Translations under genes and position numbers: made by a program
DNA from: Methylococcus sp. Mc7
GTDB taxonomy: Bacteria; Pseudomonadota; Gammaproteobacteria; Methylococcales; Methylococcaceae
DNA length: 64,000 bases
Assembly (NCBI RefSeq): GCF_019285515.1
Contig: NZ_CP079095.1
Location: 1,987,501 to 2,051,500 of the forward strand
Direction: 5' to 3'
Shown here: one piece after another, positions 1-8,301 of the stretch
How positions within the stretch are numbered: position 1 is the first letter of the stretch
Layout: each line of letters starts with the position of its first letter
Notes under the pieces: model-generated
The model's database searches: none
What the model saw: only the letters and a program-made list of their open reading frames with translations
Told to the model about the DNA's origin: nothing

Positions 1-199
1 CATGCGTCAGCTCCAGCGTCAGGGTATAGGGGGACCGCTCGAGCAGGCGGATGTGCAGCGTGGGTTTGCCGTGCACCGATGCCTTCAGAACCGGCCGGAT
101 CTGATCGAGATCCGGCACCAGCGCCACCAGCCGTTCGTAATTCGCCTCGCACAGCTTTGCCAGCCAGTAGGAGCGGTTGCGGGGCAGGAACCGGCTCAC
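1..199 (-). CDS. DUF1249 (YqiB-like) protein, 5' part only
   Basis: The first 66 codons of a minus-strand gene that leaves the window at base 1. It starts with GTG at 199-197, overlapping the queD stop by four bases (GTGA), which implies translational coupling. The visible peptide has the DUF1249 signature: an N-terminal R-SYWLAKLCEANYERL stretch, then VPDL and a strand ending LHIRLLERSPYT. The family's biochemical function is unknown. The assignment rests on recognising this N-terminal pattern; the C-terminus cannot be seen. Confidence 0.7.
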   Translation of the reverse strand, partial: MSRFLPRNRSYWLAKLCEANYERLVALVPDLDQIRPVLKASVHGKPTLHIRLLERSPYTLTLELTH

Positions 200-609
200 G
201 GCTGGCCCTCCTCGCGGTAGCTTGCGCAGGCGCTCGAAGTTTCCCAGAGGGTGACGCTTTCCACCGCGAACCCTTTCAGCTGCAAGTCCCGGTAAATCAT
301 TTCAGCGAGTGCTTCCGCCGTCGGATGCTGCTCGAGCACGAGGACCCGCTCGCCGGCCTGCTGCAGCAAGGGCAGCAAAGGATCGTCCCGGTGCAGCAGC
401 AGGTTGTGGTCGAGCTGGGTATCGATGAAGGCATGGGCGGCGGCCGAGATGTCCGCGAAATCGCAAACCATGCCCTGGGAGTCCAGGTCCGCGGCGGACA
501 CGGTGATGGCCGCCCGAACGCTGTGGCCGTGCAGATGGCGGCACTTGCCGGCATGGTGCATCAGGCGGTGGCCGTAGCAGAAAAAAACCTCTTTGGTGAC
601 GCTGTACAT
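196..609 (-). CDS. queD: 6-carboxytetrahydropterin synthase family protein (QueD/PTPS)
   Basis: A 137-residue member of the 6-pyruvoyl-tetrahydropterin synthase fold. It is expected to convert dihydroneopterin triphosphate to 6-carboxytetrahydropterin for queuosine synthesis in the cytosol. The zinc ligands are visible as His14, His27 and His29 in YGHRL and HLHGH, with the catalytic cysteine at Cys23; the C-terminal WETSSACASY carries the conserved Glu. Length is typical. It sits 6 bp after the PilZ gene and overlaps the DUF1249 gene, so the three probably form one minus-strand transcript. A role in another pterin pathway cannot be excluded because no other queuosine gene is nearby. Confidence 0.85.
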   Translation of the reverse strand: MYSVTKEVFFCYGHRLMHHAGKCRHLHGHSVRAAITVSAADLDSQGMVCDFADISAAAHAFIDTQLDHNLLLHRDDPLLPLLQQAGERVLVLEQHPTAEALAEMIYRDLQLKGFAVESVTLWETSSACASYREEGQP

Positions 610-615
610 GCGGGT

Positions 616-918
616 TTATTCGCTCTTGATTCCCTTGATGGCGCCGGCCACATGGTTGAAACCGGGCTCCGGCGCCGGGGTGCAGCGCACCACTTCGATG
701 TTGGCCGTCAGGGGAGGGGCGAGCCGGTTGTCCGGCTCGATGCGGATTTCCAGGGCGCGGCCCGGCTCGATGATTTCATCGGTCCGGAACAGGATGCCGG
801 AGCCGCTGATGTTGACGCAGACACCGGCGCGTTCCTCGTCCTCTCCCGCGATCCTGTATTTGATCGGATAGCTGACTGGTATGCGTCGAGAGCGGCGTCT
901 CTCGATGAAATCCGGCAT
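616..918 (-). CDS. PilZ domain protein
   Basis: A 100-residue single-domain protein. The N-terminal RRRSRR matches the RxxxR half of the cyclic-di-GMP binding signature, and NISGSG at about residues 37-42 matches the (D/N)xSxxG half. It is therefore a likely c-di-GMP receptor adaptor in the cytoplasm. The partner is unknown. It heads the minus-strand PilZ-queD-DUF1249 run, and its start faces the divergent trpS promoter region. Confidence 0.85.
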   Translation of the reverse strand: MPDFIERRRSRRIPVSYPIKYRIAGEDEERAGVCVNISGSGILFRTDEIIEPGRALEIRIEPDNRLAPPLTANIEVVRCTPAPEPGFNHVAGAIKGIKSE

Positions 919-1091
919 AGGCTCGCCCCCTCATGATTGTCTCGGGGGCGTATTCTAAACGAATGGTGCGCGGTATGGGGGTTTTGAGCCTCGGACGATT
1001 GATTGTGGCGGCGCCGGGGGATTTGTGTCATAGTGCCGCCCGCGCCGGCCGGCGCGCCGTTTCCTGCCGTCTTTTTCACCACTTCGTCCGT

Positions 1092-2108
1092 ATGAGCACC
1101 AAATCAGTCGTCCTGACCGGCATCACCACCACCGGGACTCCCCATCTCGGCAATTACGTCGGTGCCATCCGGCCCGCGATCGAGGCGAGCCGGGACCAGA
1201 GCGTGCAGCCCTATTATTTTCTGGCCGATTATCACGCCTTGATCAAATGTCACGATCCGGAGCGGGTGCGGCAATCGACGCTGGAGATCGCCGCGAGCTG
1301 GCTGGCCCTGGGGCTGGATACCCAGAACGCCGTGTTCTACCGCCAGTCGGACGTTCCGGAAATCGTCGAACTGACCTGGATGCTGACCTGTGTGACCGCC
1401 AAGGGCCTGATGAACCGTGCCCATGCCTACAAGGCCGCGGTGCAGGCCAACCAGGAGGCCGATGAGGCCGATCCCGACAAGGGCGTTACCATGGGACTTT
1501 TCAACTATCCCGTGCTCATGGCGGCGGACATCCTCATGTTCAATGCCCACAAGGTGCCGGTAGGCCGGGACCAGGTGCAGCACATCGAGATGGCCCGTGA
1601 CATCGGCCAGCGCTTCAACCACATCTTCGGCGAGCATTTCGTGCTGCCGGAGGCCGTGGTCAGCGAGGAAACCGCGGTGCTCCAGGGGCTGGACGGCCGC
1701 AAGATGAGCAAGAGCTACGACAACACCATTCCGCTGTTCGCGCCGGAAAAGCAGTTGCGCAAGCTCATCATGAAAATCAAGACCAACTCCCAGCTTCCGG
1801 GCGAACCCAAGGATCCCGCCGGTTGTACGCTGTTCTCGATCTACCAGGCCTTTGCCACCAAGCACGAGGTCGAGGAGGCCAGGCGCTGGTACGCCGAGGG
1901 CATCGGCTGGGGCGAGATGAAGAATAAGCTGTACGAATACTTGAACGATCACCTCGCAACGGCCCGCGAGCGTTACGAAGCGCTGATCCAGGAGCCGGAA
2001 CGGATCGAACAGGAACTCCGGGCCGGTGCGGCCAAGGCGCGGGCCCATGCCGTCCCCTTCATGCAGCGGATCCGGGAATCGGTGGGCATCCGGCCGCTGG
2101 CACGCTGA
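1092..2108 (+). CDS. trpS: tryptophan--tRNA ligase
   Basis: A 338-residue class I aminoacyl-tRNA synthetase that charges tRNA-Trp. The HIGH-type motif is PHLGNY at residues 17-22, and the KMSKS motif is at residues 204-208, followed by YDNTIPLF, which is typical of bacterial TrpS. The ATG at 1092 gives the standard N-terminus MSTKSVVLTG; the reading frame stays open further upstream, but that extension has no family similarity. The RMD1-type gene begins 10 bp after its stop. Confidence 0.97.
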   Translation: MSTKSVVLTGITTTGTPHLGNYVGAIRPAIEASRDQSVQPYYFLADYHALIKCHDPERVRQSTLEIAASWLALGLDTQNAVFYRQSDVPEIVELTWMLTCVTAKGLMNRAHAYKAAVQANQEADEADPDKGVTMGLFNYPVLMAADILMFNAHKVPVGRDQVQHIEMARDIGQRFNHIFGEHFVLPEAVVSEETAVLQGLDGRKMSKSYDNTIPLFAPEKQLRKLIMKIKTNSQLPGEPKDPAGCTLFSIYQAFATKHEVEEARRWYAEGIGWGEMKNKLYEYLNDHLATARERYEALIQEPERIEQELRAGAAKARAHAVPFMQRIRESVGIRPLAR

Positions 2109-2118
2109 TTTTCCCGCC

Positions 2119-2907
2119 ATGGCCGCCGGCACCGAACGGGTGATCCGTACCCGTGCCTGGTTTCTCGGCAGCCGCATCGACTACCGCGAGATCGAACGGG
2201 GCGGAGCGGTCGCGCTGGGGCCCCTGACCCTGGTGGTCGGACGCGAAGGCTACCGGATCACGTTCCGGTTCGGCGTCGTCGTCCTGGTCGGTCTCAGCGC
2301 CGAGCAGGAAGCGGAGGTCCTTCAGGGTCTGCGTCCGACCGTCCACAACCCTTTGCCGGAACCGGAGCTGGAGGAGGTCGACCTCCTGATCCACCCGGAA
2401 CTGCCGGAGCGGCTGGACAGCGAAGGCCGCCTGGTCCTGCGCGAGGCGTCGGTCGCCCGCCTGCAGGTCGTCGCCCACGTGCTGGCCAAGAGCTGCGTCC
2501 TGTCCTACTACGAGCGCAACGTGGCGGAAGAGTTCGACCGCATCGAACAGATCGCCCAGCGCCTGACCCGCGCCGCCGGACCGCCGCGGGGCAAGCGGGA
2601 AATCCTCAACGAAATCGGCAAGGCCCTCTCCATCATGGGGCGCATGGTGGGACGGGTCGAGGTCGCTGAAAAGCCGGAGATCGTCTGGGACGATCCCCAG
2701 CTCGACCAGCTTTACGAGCGACTGGCGACCGAATACGAGCTGCGCGACCGGGACCGGGCGCTGTCGCGCAAGCTCGAACTCATCTCGCGTACCGCGGAGA
2801 CCTATCTGGACCTGGTAAACCACCGCCAGGCGTTGCGGGTCGAGTGGTACATCGTCATCCTGATCTTCGTGGAGATTGCGCTGAGCTTGTACGAAAAGCT
2901 GAGCTGA
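2119..2907 (+). CDS. RMD1/DUF155 family membrane-anchored protein
   Basis: A 262-residue protein of the DUF155 (RMD1/sif2) family. Family features are the N-terminal LGPLTLVVGREGYRITFRFG region, a central helix-rich stretch rich in charged residues, and one C-terminal membrane span (WYIVILIFVEIALSLYEKLS). Eukaryotic relatives act in mitochondrial organisation; the bacterial role is unknown. It follows trpS by 10 bp and may be cotranscribed with it. Confidence 0.8.
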   Translation: MAAGTERVIRTRAWFLGSRIDYREIERGGAVALGPLTLVVGREGYRITFRFGVVVLVGLSAEQEAEVLQGLRPTVHNPLPEPELEEVDLLIHPELPERLDSEGRLVLREASVARLQVVAHVLAKSCVLSYYERNVAEEFDRIEQIAQRLTRAAGPPRGKREILNEIGKALSIMGRMVGRVEVAEKPEIVWDDPQLDQLYERLATEYELRDRDRALSRKLELISRTAETYLDLVNHRQALRVEWYIVILIFVEIALSLYEKLS

Positions 2908-2947
2908 CCGGATCAGCCGGCCTTCCCGCAGAGACAAAGCAGACAAA

Positions 2948-2970
2948 GGGGTCAGGTCTTTCCTTTTGCC
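2948..2970 (+). repeat. left inverted repeat of RAYT-type unit
   Basis: The GGGGTCAGGTCTT-type end is followed by TCCTTTTGCC. It is the inverse of the sequence at 3428-3449, matching at about 20 of 22 positions. The stop of the transposase remnant lies inside this repeat. This motif class is known to flank REP-associated tyrosine transposase genes. Confidence 0.7.
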
Positions 2971-3404
2971 TCATATTGTTTTTTCAGGATGCGACTGACC
3001 CGGGAGTAGTGCAGCCCGAAATGGTCGCCGATTTCCTTCAAACTGTACCCACCGCTGGCGTAGGCGAGGTACGAGTCCTTCTGCACGATGATCGCTTTGT
3101 AACGGCCCTGAAAAACATGCCCGACACAGCCGTGCCGACGATTGAAGCGTTGTGTGTAGACTCCGTTCAACTGCCGCATGCCTCTGGAGAGATTGCCATC
3201 CGGGGTTTCGACCAGGAGGTGATAGTGATTGTCCATCAAACAGTAAGCATGCACCGCCCAGTTGAAGTTCTGGACCACCTCGGACAGCACGTCCAGAAAT
3301 AAAGGCCTGTCTTCCTCGGCCAGGAAAATCGCCTCGCGCCCGTCGCCGCGGGACGTTACGTGGTACAGGCCACCGGCAAACTCGATTCGTAAAGGTCTGG
3401 ACAT
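2952..3404 (-). pseudogene. REP-associated tyrosine transposase (Y1 family), internally deleted
   Basis: A 150-residue remnant of a Y1 (IS200-like) transposase. The N-terminus MSRPLRIEFAGGLYHVTSRG, the HUH-type motif NHYHLLVET and the Tyr-bearing GVYTQRFNRRHG with VFQGRYK are all intact. Immediately after KDSYLA the sequence jumps to YASGGYSLKEIGDHFGLHYSRVSRIL, the C-terminal helix-turn-helix. The intervening segment (normally an LCRYVVLNPVRA-type helix and linker) is missing, so an in-frame internal deletion is inferred. It lies between inverted GGGGTCAGGTCTT repeats. Activity is doubtful. Confidence 0.75.
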
Positions 3405-3427
3405 ACAGCAAGGCTATTGTGCAGCAT

Positions 3428-3476
3428 GGCAAAAGACAAGACCTGACCCGGTGGTTAAAAGACAAGACCTGACCCC
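3428..3476 (+). repeat. right inverted repeats of RAYT-type unit (two direct copies)
   Basis: Two direct copies of AAAAGACAAGACCTGACCC, at 3431-3449 and 3457-3475, are separated by 7 bp. Both are inverted relative to the left repeat at 2948-2970. Together they bound the deleted transposase gene and end where the integrase remnant begins. Confidence 0.7.
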
Positions 3477-3524
3477 GTGGTTACGAGACTGCAGGAGACC
3501 GTGCCGCTACGCTCACCCACGCCG

Positions 3525-4098
3525 ATGAACCGGCCAACCCCGGCAGGCGCAGCGTCCCGTGCGGAGAGCCCGACCCCACGTGATGCGCCACGTCTTCAGG
3601 AGGCACCACGCCCGCCGATTCTGTCCTCGGGGGCGGCGGGCGAAAGTGATTCGAAATCAACGGGAGCCAACTGGGTATGGGTTTACGAGAAATTGTATTC
3701 GGCCATCAAGGTGCGGCACTACTCCAGCAAGACACTACAGGCCTATAAAATATGGATACAGCAATTCCAGACCTATACCCGCAGCAAGGACGCACGCCTG
3801 GTGTCCGTGGAAGATGTCAAGGGATTTTTGAGTTTTCTGGCGATTGACAGGCATGTCGCGGCTTCCAGCCAGAACCAGGCATTCAATGCCTTGCTATTTC
3901 TGTTCAGACATGTGCTGGAGAAGGATTTTGGCAGGGTCGAAGGGGTGGTGGTGAGGGCCAAGCGCCGGCCTTACATTCCGGTCGTGCTGTCGCGCCAAGA
4001 AGTGGATCAAGTGATTCGCCACCTTGAGTATCACCTGTCCGTGCATGATGGGAAAGGGCAGAAGGACCGGACCGTGCCTTTGCCAGAACTAATGTTGT
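3525..4098 (+). pseudogene. integron-type tyrosine recombinase (IntI-like), deleted and truncated
   Basis: The N-terminal SAM-like core-binding domain is intact (WVWVYEKLYSAIKVRHYSS, TLQAYKIWIQQF, VKGFLSFLAIDRHVAASSQNQAFNALLFLFRHVL), followed by the IntI-like linker RRPYIPVVLSRQEV. The catalytic domain then jumps from RHLEYH to DGKGQKDRTVPLPE, losing the first catalytic Arg region. It stops before the HxxR and Tyr motifs, where the sequence switches to a pqiC fragment. It cannot be a working recombinase. No attC-like cassette array is visible beside it. Confidence 0.75.
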
Positions 4099-4105
4099 CT
4101 GATCC

Positions 4106-4294
4106 CGTTTTCACGATGTGCGCTGGTCGGTGTCCAGCAGCGACGGCAAGACCGAGCTCCTGGTCCGCGAATCCCGCTACGCGGAGCCTGCCGCCGGGAC
4201 GGACTACCGCGCGACCGTGGCCGCCATGAGCCGGGCGCTGGCCCGGTTCAGCAGAGACGTGGCCGAAGCGGTAAGGGGTCTGAGCCGAGGCTGA
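4106..4294 (+). pseudogene. C-terminal fragment of a PqiC-type (ABC transport auxiliary) lipoprotein
   Basis: An open frame of 62 residues without a start codon, entered directly after the integrase fragment. It reads RFHDVRWSVSSSDGK, then LLVRESRYAEPAAGTDY, then ATVAAMSRALARFSRDVAEAV. This is the characteristic end of PqiC/DUF330 proteins, outer-membrane lipoprotein partners of MCE lipid transporters. No pqiA or pqiB lies nearby, so a recombination event probably joined this tail to the integrase. A strong hairpin follows its stop. Confidence 0.7.
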
Positions 4295-4332
4295 TCACGC
4301 AAGCCGGACCCGACCGGGTCCGGAGCCACGCC

Positions 4333-4371
4333 GAGGAGACGCACCGCCCGGCAGCGGTGCGTCTCCTGCTT
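4333..4371. terminator. strong hairpin terminator between convergent genes
   Basis: A perfect 13-bp stem (GGAGACGCACCGC at 4335-4347 with its complement at 4354-4366) and a 6-base loop. It lies between the pqiC fragment stop and the stop of the convergent minus-strand gene, so it could serve both strands. There is only a weak T run. Confidence 0.7.
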
Positions 4372-4378
4372 CGCGGGA

Positions 4379-5782
4379 TTACCTGAAGGAAGCTTCGAGG
4401 ATTTTCTGTTTCTGGAACACCGTCGGGTTTTCTTCCGCATCGGTGCCCAGGTCCGCATCGTCGAAGGCGAACACGTAGAAGTTGTTCGGATTGGCGACGC
4501 CGTTGGGGTGATTGGAGTCGGTGACGCTGGGCAGGAAGTCGTTGTCGTTGGCGACGAACAGCGTGTGCCGCTTCCGGCCGTCGATCGTGACATCCGGGCC
4601 GAACGCGATGCCTTCGATCTTGGACGGGACGTCGTAGGCGCTGATGCCGGCGTTGACTAGGGCCGCCTTGAAGTCCAGGAACAGGGTCTTGGGGACCGCG
4701 TAGGCGGACAGGTTGCCGCTTATCCCGCTCACTTCGGCGGCGCCGGCGAGGTCGATCTTGAACAGCTTCTTGACCTTGGCGGCGCTGTCGTCGCCCAATC
4801 CCTTGCCGTCGCGTTCGTCCACCAGGAATTCATGATCGTTGATCGCGAGGATCTCGCTGACGCCCGAGCCTTCCGTCAGCAGGTAAGCGTATTCGTGGGT
4901 CATGCCGGTCGCGATGCTGACGGTGACGATGCGGACGCTGTTCTTCTTGTCCTGCGCCAGGTTGGTCTGCATGACGCCCACCAGGGTCTTGCCGTCCGGC
5001 GTGATGGCCAGGCCTTCCATGCCCTTGTTGGCGACGCGGCCGACCGCGTTGCCGGCGATCTCGTCGCTCCCCTTCGGGCTCAGGTTCGTGGCGGCGAAGT
5101 GGTCCGGCAGCGTGAACGACTTGATCCGCTTGCCCGTGAAACGGTCGAACTGGTAGACGTACGGGCCGTATTCGTCGGAGACGAACACGCTGCGGCCGTC
5201 ATTGGAGAGCCGGATGCCTTCCGGGTCCAGCCTGCCGTTGTCGGGGTTGGTCGAAGGGGCGGCGGCGTCGAAATTGTCCGAACGGCCGCTGAAATAGAAG
5301 CTGCGTCTGCCGTTCAAGGCCGGCGCGCCGCTTCCCAGGGTGTGCGTGCCGTCGGTGCCGAGGGCGCCGGTTCCGTAGACGAGCGGCGTGGCACTGTGGA
5401 AGAGGGTGGTCGAGAGCAGCACGGGTTTCAGGGTGAAGGGGAGGCTCGATTCCCCGTTGTTGCGCTTGAGCTGGAAATGGAAGGTCTGGAAACGGGGGAT
5501 GTACGAGGCGGTGTCGTCCACCAGCGGGTTGTAGGGCGTGGCGTTCGAGCCGCGGTCGGGCAGCGCGAGGAACATGGAGCCGCCGGCCCAGGCCAGTCCG
5601 GAGCCGAGGCCGCCGAGGATGTTGCCGCTGACGCCGTTTTCCAACGGGGCGTGGGTTCTGGCGGCCCGGTCGGAGGACGCCGGATCGGCGGTGCCGATCG
5701 CGATGAGGTCTACGCCGGCATGGCAGGCGCTCGCGGCGAACAGGGCCGCGGCGAGGGTCGACAACTGCGTTTTCTTGGTCAT
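4379..5782 (-). CDS. secreted esterase-like activity of phytase family protein
   Basis: A 467-residue protein with a clear Sec signal peptide (MTKKTQLSTLAAALFAASACHA). The mature part has the phytase-like beta-propeller pattern: ALPDRGSNATPYNP, DPEGIRLSNDGRSVFVSDEYGPYVYQFD, NKGMEGLAITPDGKTLVGVMQ and a late FVANDNDFLP. Members are periplasmic or extracellular calcium-dependent phosphoesterase-like proteins; the substrate here is unknown. It is monocistronic and convergent with the pqiC remnant. Confidence 0.8.
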   Translation of the reverse strand: MTKKTQLSTLAAALFAASACHAGVDLIAIGTADPASSDRAARTHAPLENGVSGNILGGLGSGLAWAGGSMFLALPDRGSNATPYNPLVDDTASYIPRFQTFHFQLKRNNGESSLPFTLKPVLLSTTLFHSATPLVYGTGALGTDGTHTLGSGAPALNGRRSFYFSGRSDNFDAAAPSTNPDNGRLDPEGIRLSNDGRSVFVSDEYGPYVYQFDRFTGKRIKSFTLPDHFAATNLSPKGSDEIAGNAVGRVANKGMEGLAITPDGKTLVGVMQTNLAQDKKNSVRIVTVSIATGMTHEYAYLLTEGSGVSEILAINDHEFLVDERDGKGLGDDSAAKVKKLFKIDLAGAAEVSGISGNLSAYAVPKTLFLDFKAALVNAGISAYDVPSKIEGIAFGPDVTIDGRKRHTLFVANDNDFLPSVTDSNHPNGVANPNNFYVFAFDDADLGTDAEENPTVFQKQKILEASFR

Positions 5783-5893
5783 GGGGTGGTCACCTTGGGT
5801 GGAGGAAACCGGAAAAACTAGCAGCCGACTGTTACATGCTGATTGCGGGAGGATGAAAAATGCTTTCTTGCAGCGATAACAATGCGATGTGCG

Positions 5894-7087
5894 TTATTCC
5901 ACCTGCGCGAATTCATCCGAAAGCTCGACGTAATGCGGTTTGCCGAGTATCTCTTTGGCGTATTCGACGGCCAGGATGGACTCCATGTCTTCCCGGCTCA
6001 GTGAGCCGAGGTAGCGCCCGTCGCGAAACAACGCCTGCACGTCGCCGTCGGCGAGCAGCCCCACTTCCTCGCAGCGCTTCCGCAATCCAGCGAGATAGTC
6101 CTGCGCGATCCGTTTCAGGCGCGGCTGCGGTATGCGCGACACTTCGCGGAAGCTCCGGGCCAGCGCCGCGGTGTCGTCGGTGCGCGGATGCTCTGCGATC
6201 CGCTTGAACACCTCGCCGAAGCGCCGGAGGCCACTGAAGATGTGCTGGCTGTTGACCACGTTGATACCGGCCCAGCCCGCCCGTATCCATTTGAACACCC
6301 CGAAGCGCGTTTTCGGGGAGGCGCCGCCGGTCTCGAGGTAGAACGCTACCGATTGCGAGCCGTACATATAGGTGCTGGCCCAGCCGAGCCCCATGCGGTT
6401 CAGGCCGGTCTGGTCGGTGTAGAGGTAGTCCCAGTTGTCGTCCGGTCCCACGATGATGCCCTTGCGCCCGACCCTGGACTCTCCGGTCTGGCTGGAGAGG
6501 CTGACCAGGAGCTTGCGCCCGCGCACCCCGGTCAAGATGAGTGTGCGGTACAGGTCGTATTCGTAATAGGCGCCGGAGTGGCTGTCCGGCGAATTGACCA
6601 GATGTTCCATCCCGGTGACCACGACCGGTGTGTCCGGGGCGGCCGGCTGGGTCCAGAATTCGGGTAGCTTCTGTCCGGGTGCGTCGACCGCGGTCCAGCG
6701 TTCGGTGCGAACGGTGGACGGAGCGGTGAACACCGAAGGGATGTCGTTGCTGTAAGTGAGGCGGAGCAGGTGGTCCAGGCTGCGCTGGAGGTCCGACTCG
6801 TAGTAGGCCGACGCGGCGCCGTCGCGTTCCCCGGCGCGGTAGAGCCTGGCTTCGTCCTTCGGGCTTTCGACGAAATCGAGGAGCCGGCCGATGCGGGCGG
6901 TATCGAACCGGTGGGGATCGAGCCGGTTCTTGCCGACGAAATCCAGCAGATAGGCGAGTTCGTTGTCGATCGCTGCCGGCAGCCCGGATTCGCGCGTCGC
7001 ATCTCCGGCGCGAACCGTGAGCGGCAGCAGCAGGAAGATGACCAAAAGGAGGGGGCTTCGCCCCGGCTCGAACAGGGAAGGATGCAA
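5894..7087 (-). CDS. conserved exported protein of unknown function
   Basis: A 397-residue protein I do not recognise. It has a hydrophobic N-terminal segment with a likely cleavage site (SPLLLVIFLLLPLTVRA-GD). The mature part is soluble and aromatic-rich (WDYLYTDQTGLNRMGLGWASTYMYGSQSVAFYLE; INVVNSQHIFSGLRRFGEVF). No metal site or catalytic triad is obvious. It is divergent from the M14 carboxypeptidase gene at 7210. A periplasmic location is inferred. Confidence 0.6.
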   Translation of the reverse strand: MHPSLFEPGRSPLLLVIFLLLPLTVRAGDATRESGLPAAIDNELAYLLDFVGKNRLDPHRFDTARIGRLLDFVESPKDEARLYRAGERDGAASAYYESDLQRSLDHLLRLTYSNDIPSVFTAPSTVRTERWTAVDAPGQKLPEFWTQPAAPDTPVVVTGMEHLVNSPDSHSGAYYEYDLYRTLILTGVRGRKLLVSLSSQTGESRVGRKGIIVGPDDNWDYLYTDQTGLNRMGLGWASTYMYGSQSVAFYLETGGASPKTRFGVFKWIRAGWAGINVVNSQHIFSGLRRFGEVFKRIAEHPRTDDTAALARSFREVSRIPQPRLKRIAQDYLAGLRKRCEEVGLLADGDVQALFRDGRYLGSLSREDMESILAVEYAKEILGKPHYVELSDEFAQVE

Positions 7088-7209
7088 GGTTGTGGGGAGC
7101 AGGGTCGTTGCGGGATGCCGATTCTAACGTCAGCCGCTCCGGCATGCCATGAAGCCCGATCCAGCCATCCGGTTGACCCCCGCCTCCGGACGGCTACAAT
7201 GCCCGCGCC

Positions 7210-8301
7210 ATGATCGCATCCCACGAGCACCTCTTCCGGGCCGAAAACGAGTCCCAGCCGCTTACGCGCAACCTGCTACGCGGCTTGCCGGAGCTGCGCG
7301 AGATCCTGCTGCTGGTGGAGCATCTGAAGGAGTTCCCCGAACTCGGCCGGGTGGAAACCCTGGCGCGGCTGCGGCACGGCGAAGACAGCTTTCCGCTGCT
7401 TGCGATAAGTTTCGGTCCCGCCGACCCGGCCGCGCCGGTGCTGGCGCTGTTCGGCGGCGTGCACGGCCTCGAGCGCATCGGCACCCGCGTGGTGATCGCC
7501 TATCTGCGCACCATCCTGGAACTCGCCCGCTGGGACGAGGTAACCCGGGAGATGCTGCGGAAGACCCGGCTCTTGATGGTGCCGCTGGTGAACCCGGTCG
7601 GGATGTATTTGAAGCGCCGCTCCAATGGCGAGTTCGTGGACCTCATGCGCAACGCGCCGGTGCAGGCGGAGGGCCTTTCGCCCTGGCATCTGTTCGCGGG
7701 GCAAAGGCTGTCTCCGAGTCTGCCCTGGTATCAAGGCGCCGCCGATGCGCCGATGCAGGCCGAAGCGCAGGCATTGTGCGATTTCGTGCGGCGGGAAATC
7801 TTTCCGGCGCGCATCGCCCTGAGCGTGGACGTCCACTCCGGCTATGGCCGGGTCGACCGGCTCTGGTTTCCCTATGCGAAGACGCGGGAGCCGTTTCCGA
7901 ATTTGCCGGAAGCGGTGGCGCTCAAGCACTTGCTCGACCGCAGCCATCCCAACCATGTCTATTGCATGGAGCCGCAGTCTCGCCAGTACCTCGCACACGG
8001 GGATCTGTGGGATTACCTGTACGACTGCTACCGGGAAGAGCAGCCGGGCGGGCAGTTTATCCCCTTCACGCTGGAACTGGGCTCCTGGGCCTGGATCCGG
8101 AAGAACTGGAGCCAGTTGTTCTCCATCCTGGGCGTGTTCAATCCGCGCATGCCGCACCGCGTGCGCCGCACCTTGCGCCGCCACCTGTTCCTGTTCGACC
8201 TGCTCTACCGTGCCGTGCGTTCGCCGGACCCGTGGACCAGGCTGGACAACGGGGAGCGCCACCGGCTGATGCAGCAGGGCCTGGACTTCTGGTATGTCTG
8301 A
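7210..8301 (+). CDS. M14-family zinc carboxypeptidase-like protein
   Basis: A 363-residue protein with M14 metallocarboxypeptidase signatures. GGVHGLERIG supplies the HxxE zinc ligands, NPVGM and DLMRNAP lie in the substrate pocket, DVHSGYG gives the third zinc His, and FTLELGSW holds the catalytic Glu. There is no signal peptide, so it is probably cytoplasmic. It overlaps the downstream hydrolase gene by 8 bp, indicating an operon. Substrate unknown; peptidoglycan peptides or modified peptides are possible. Confidence 0.8.
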   Translation: MIASHEHLFRAENESQPLTRNLLRGLPELREILLLVEHLKEFPELGRVETLARLRHGEDSFPLLAISFGPADPAAPVLALFGGVHGLERIGTRVVIAYLRTILELARWDEVTREMLRKTRLLMVPLVNPVGMYLKRRSNGEFVDLMRNAPVQAEGLSPWHLFAGQRLSPSLPWYQGAADAPMQAEAQALCDFVRREIFPARIALSVDVHSGYGRVDRLWFPYAKTREPFPNLPEAVALKHLLDRSHPNHVYCMEPQSRQYLAHGDLWDYLYDCYREEQPGGQFIPFTLELGSWAWIRKNWSQLFSILGVFNPRMPHRVRRTLRRHLFLFDLLYRAVRSPDPWTRLDNGERHRLMQQGLDFWYV

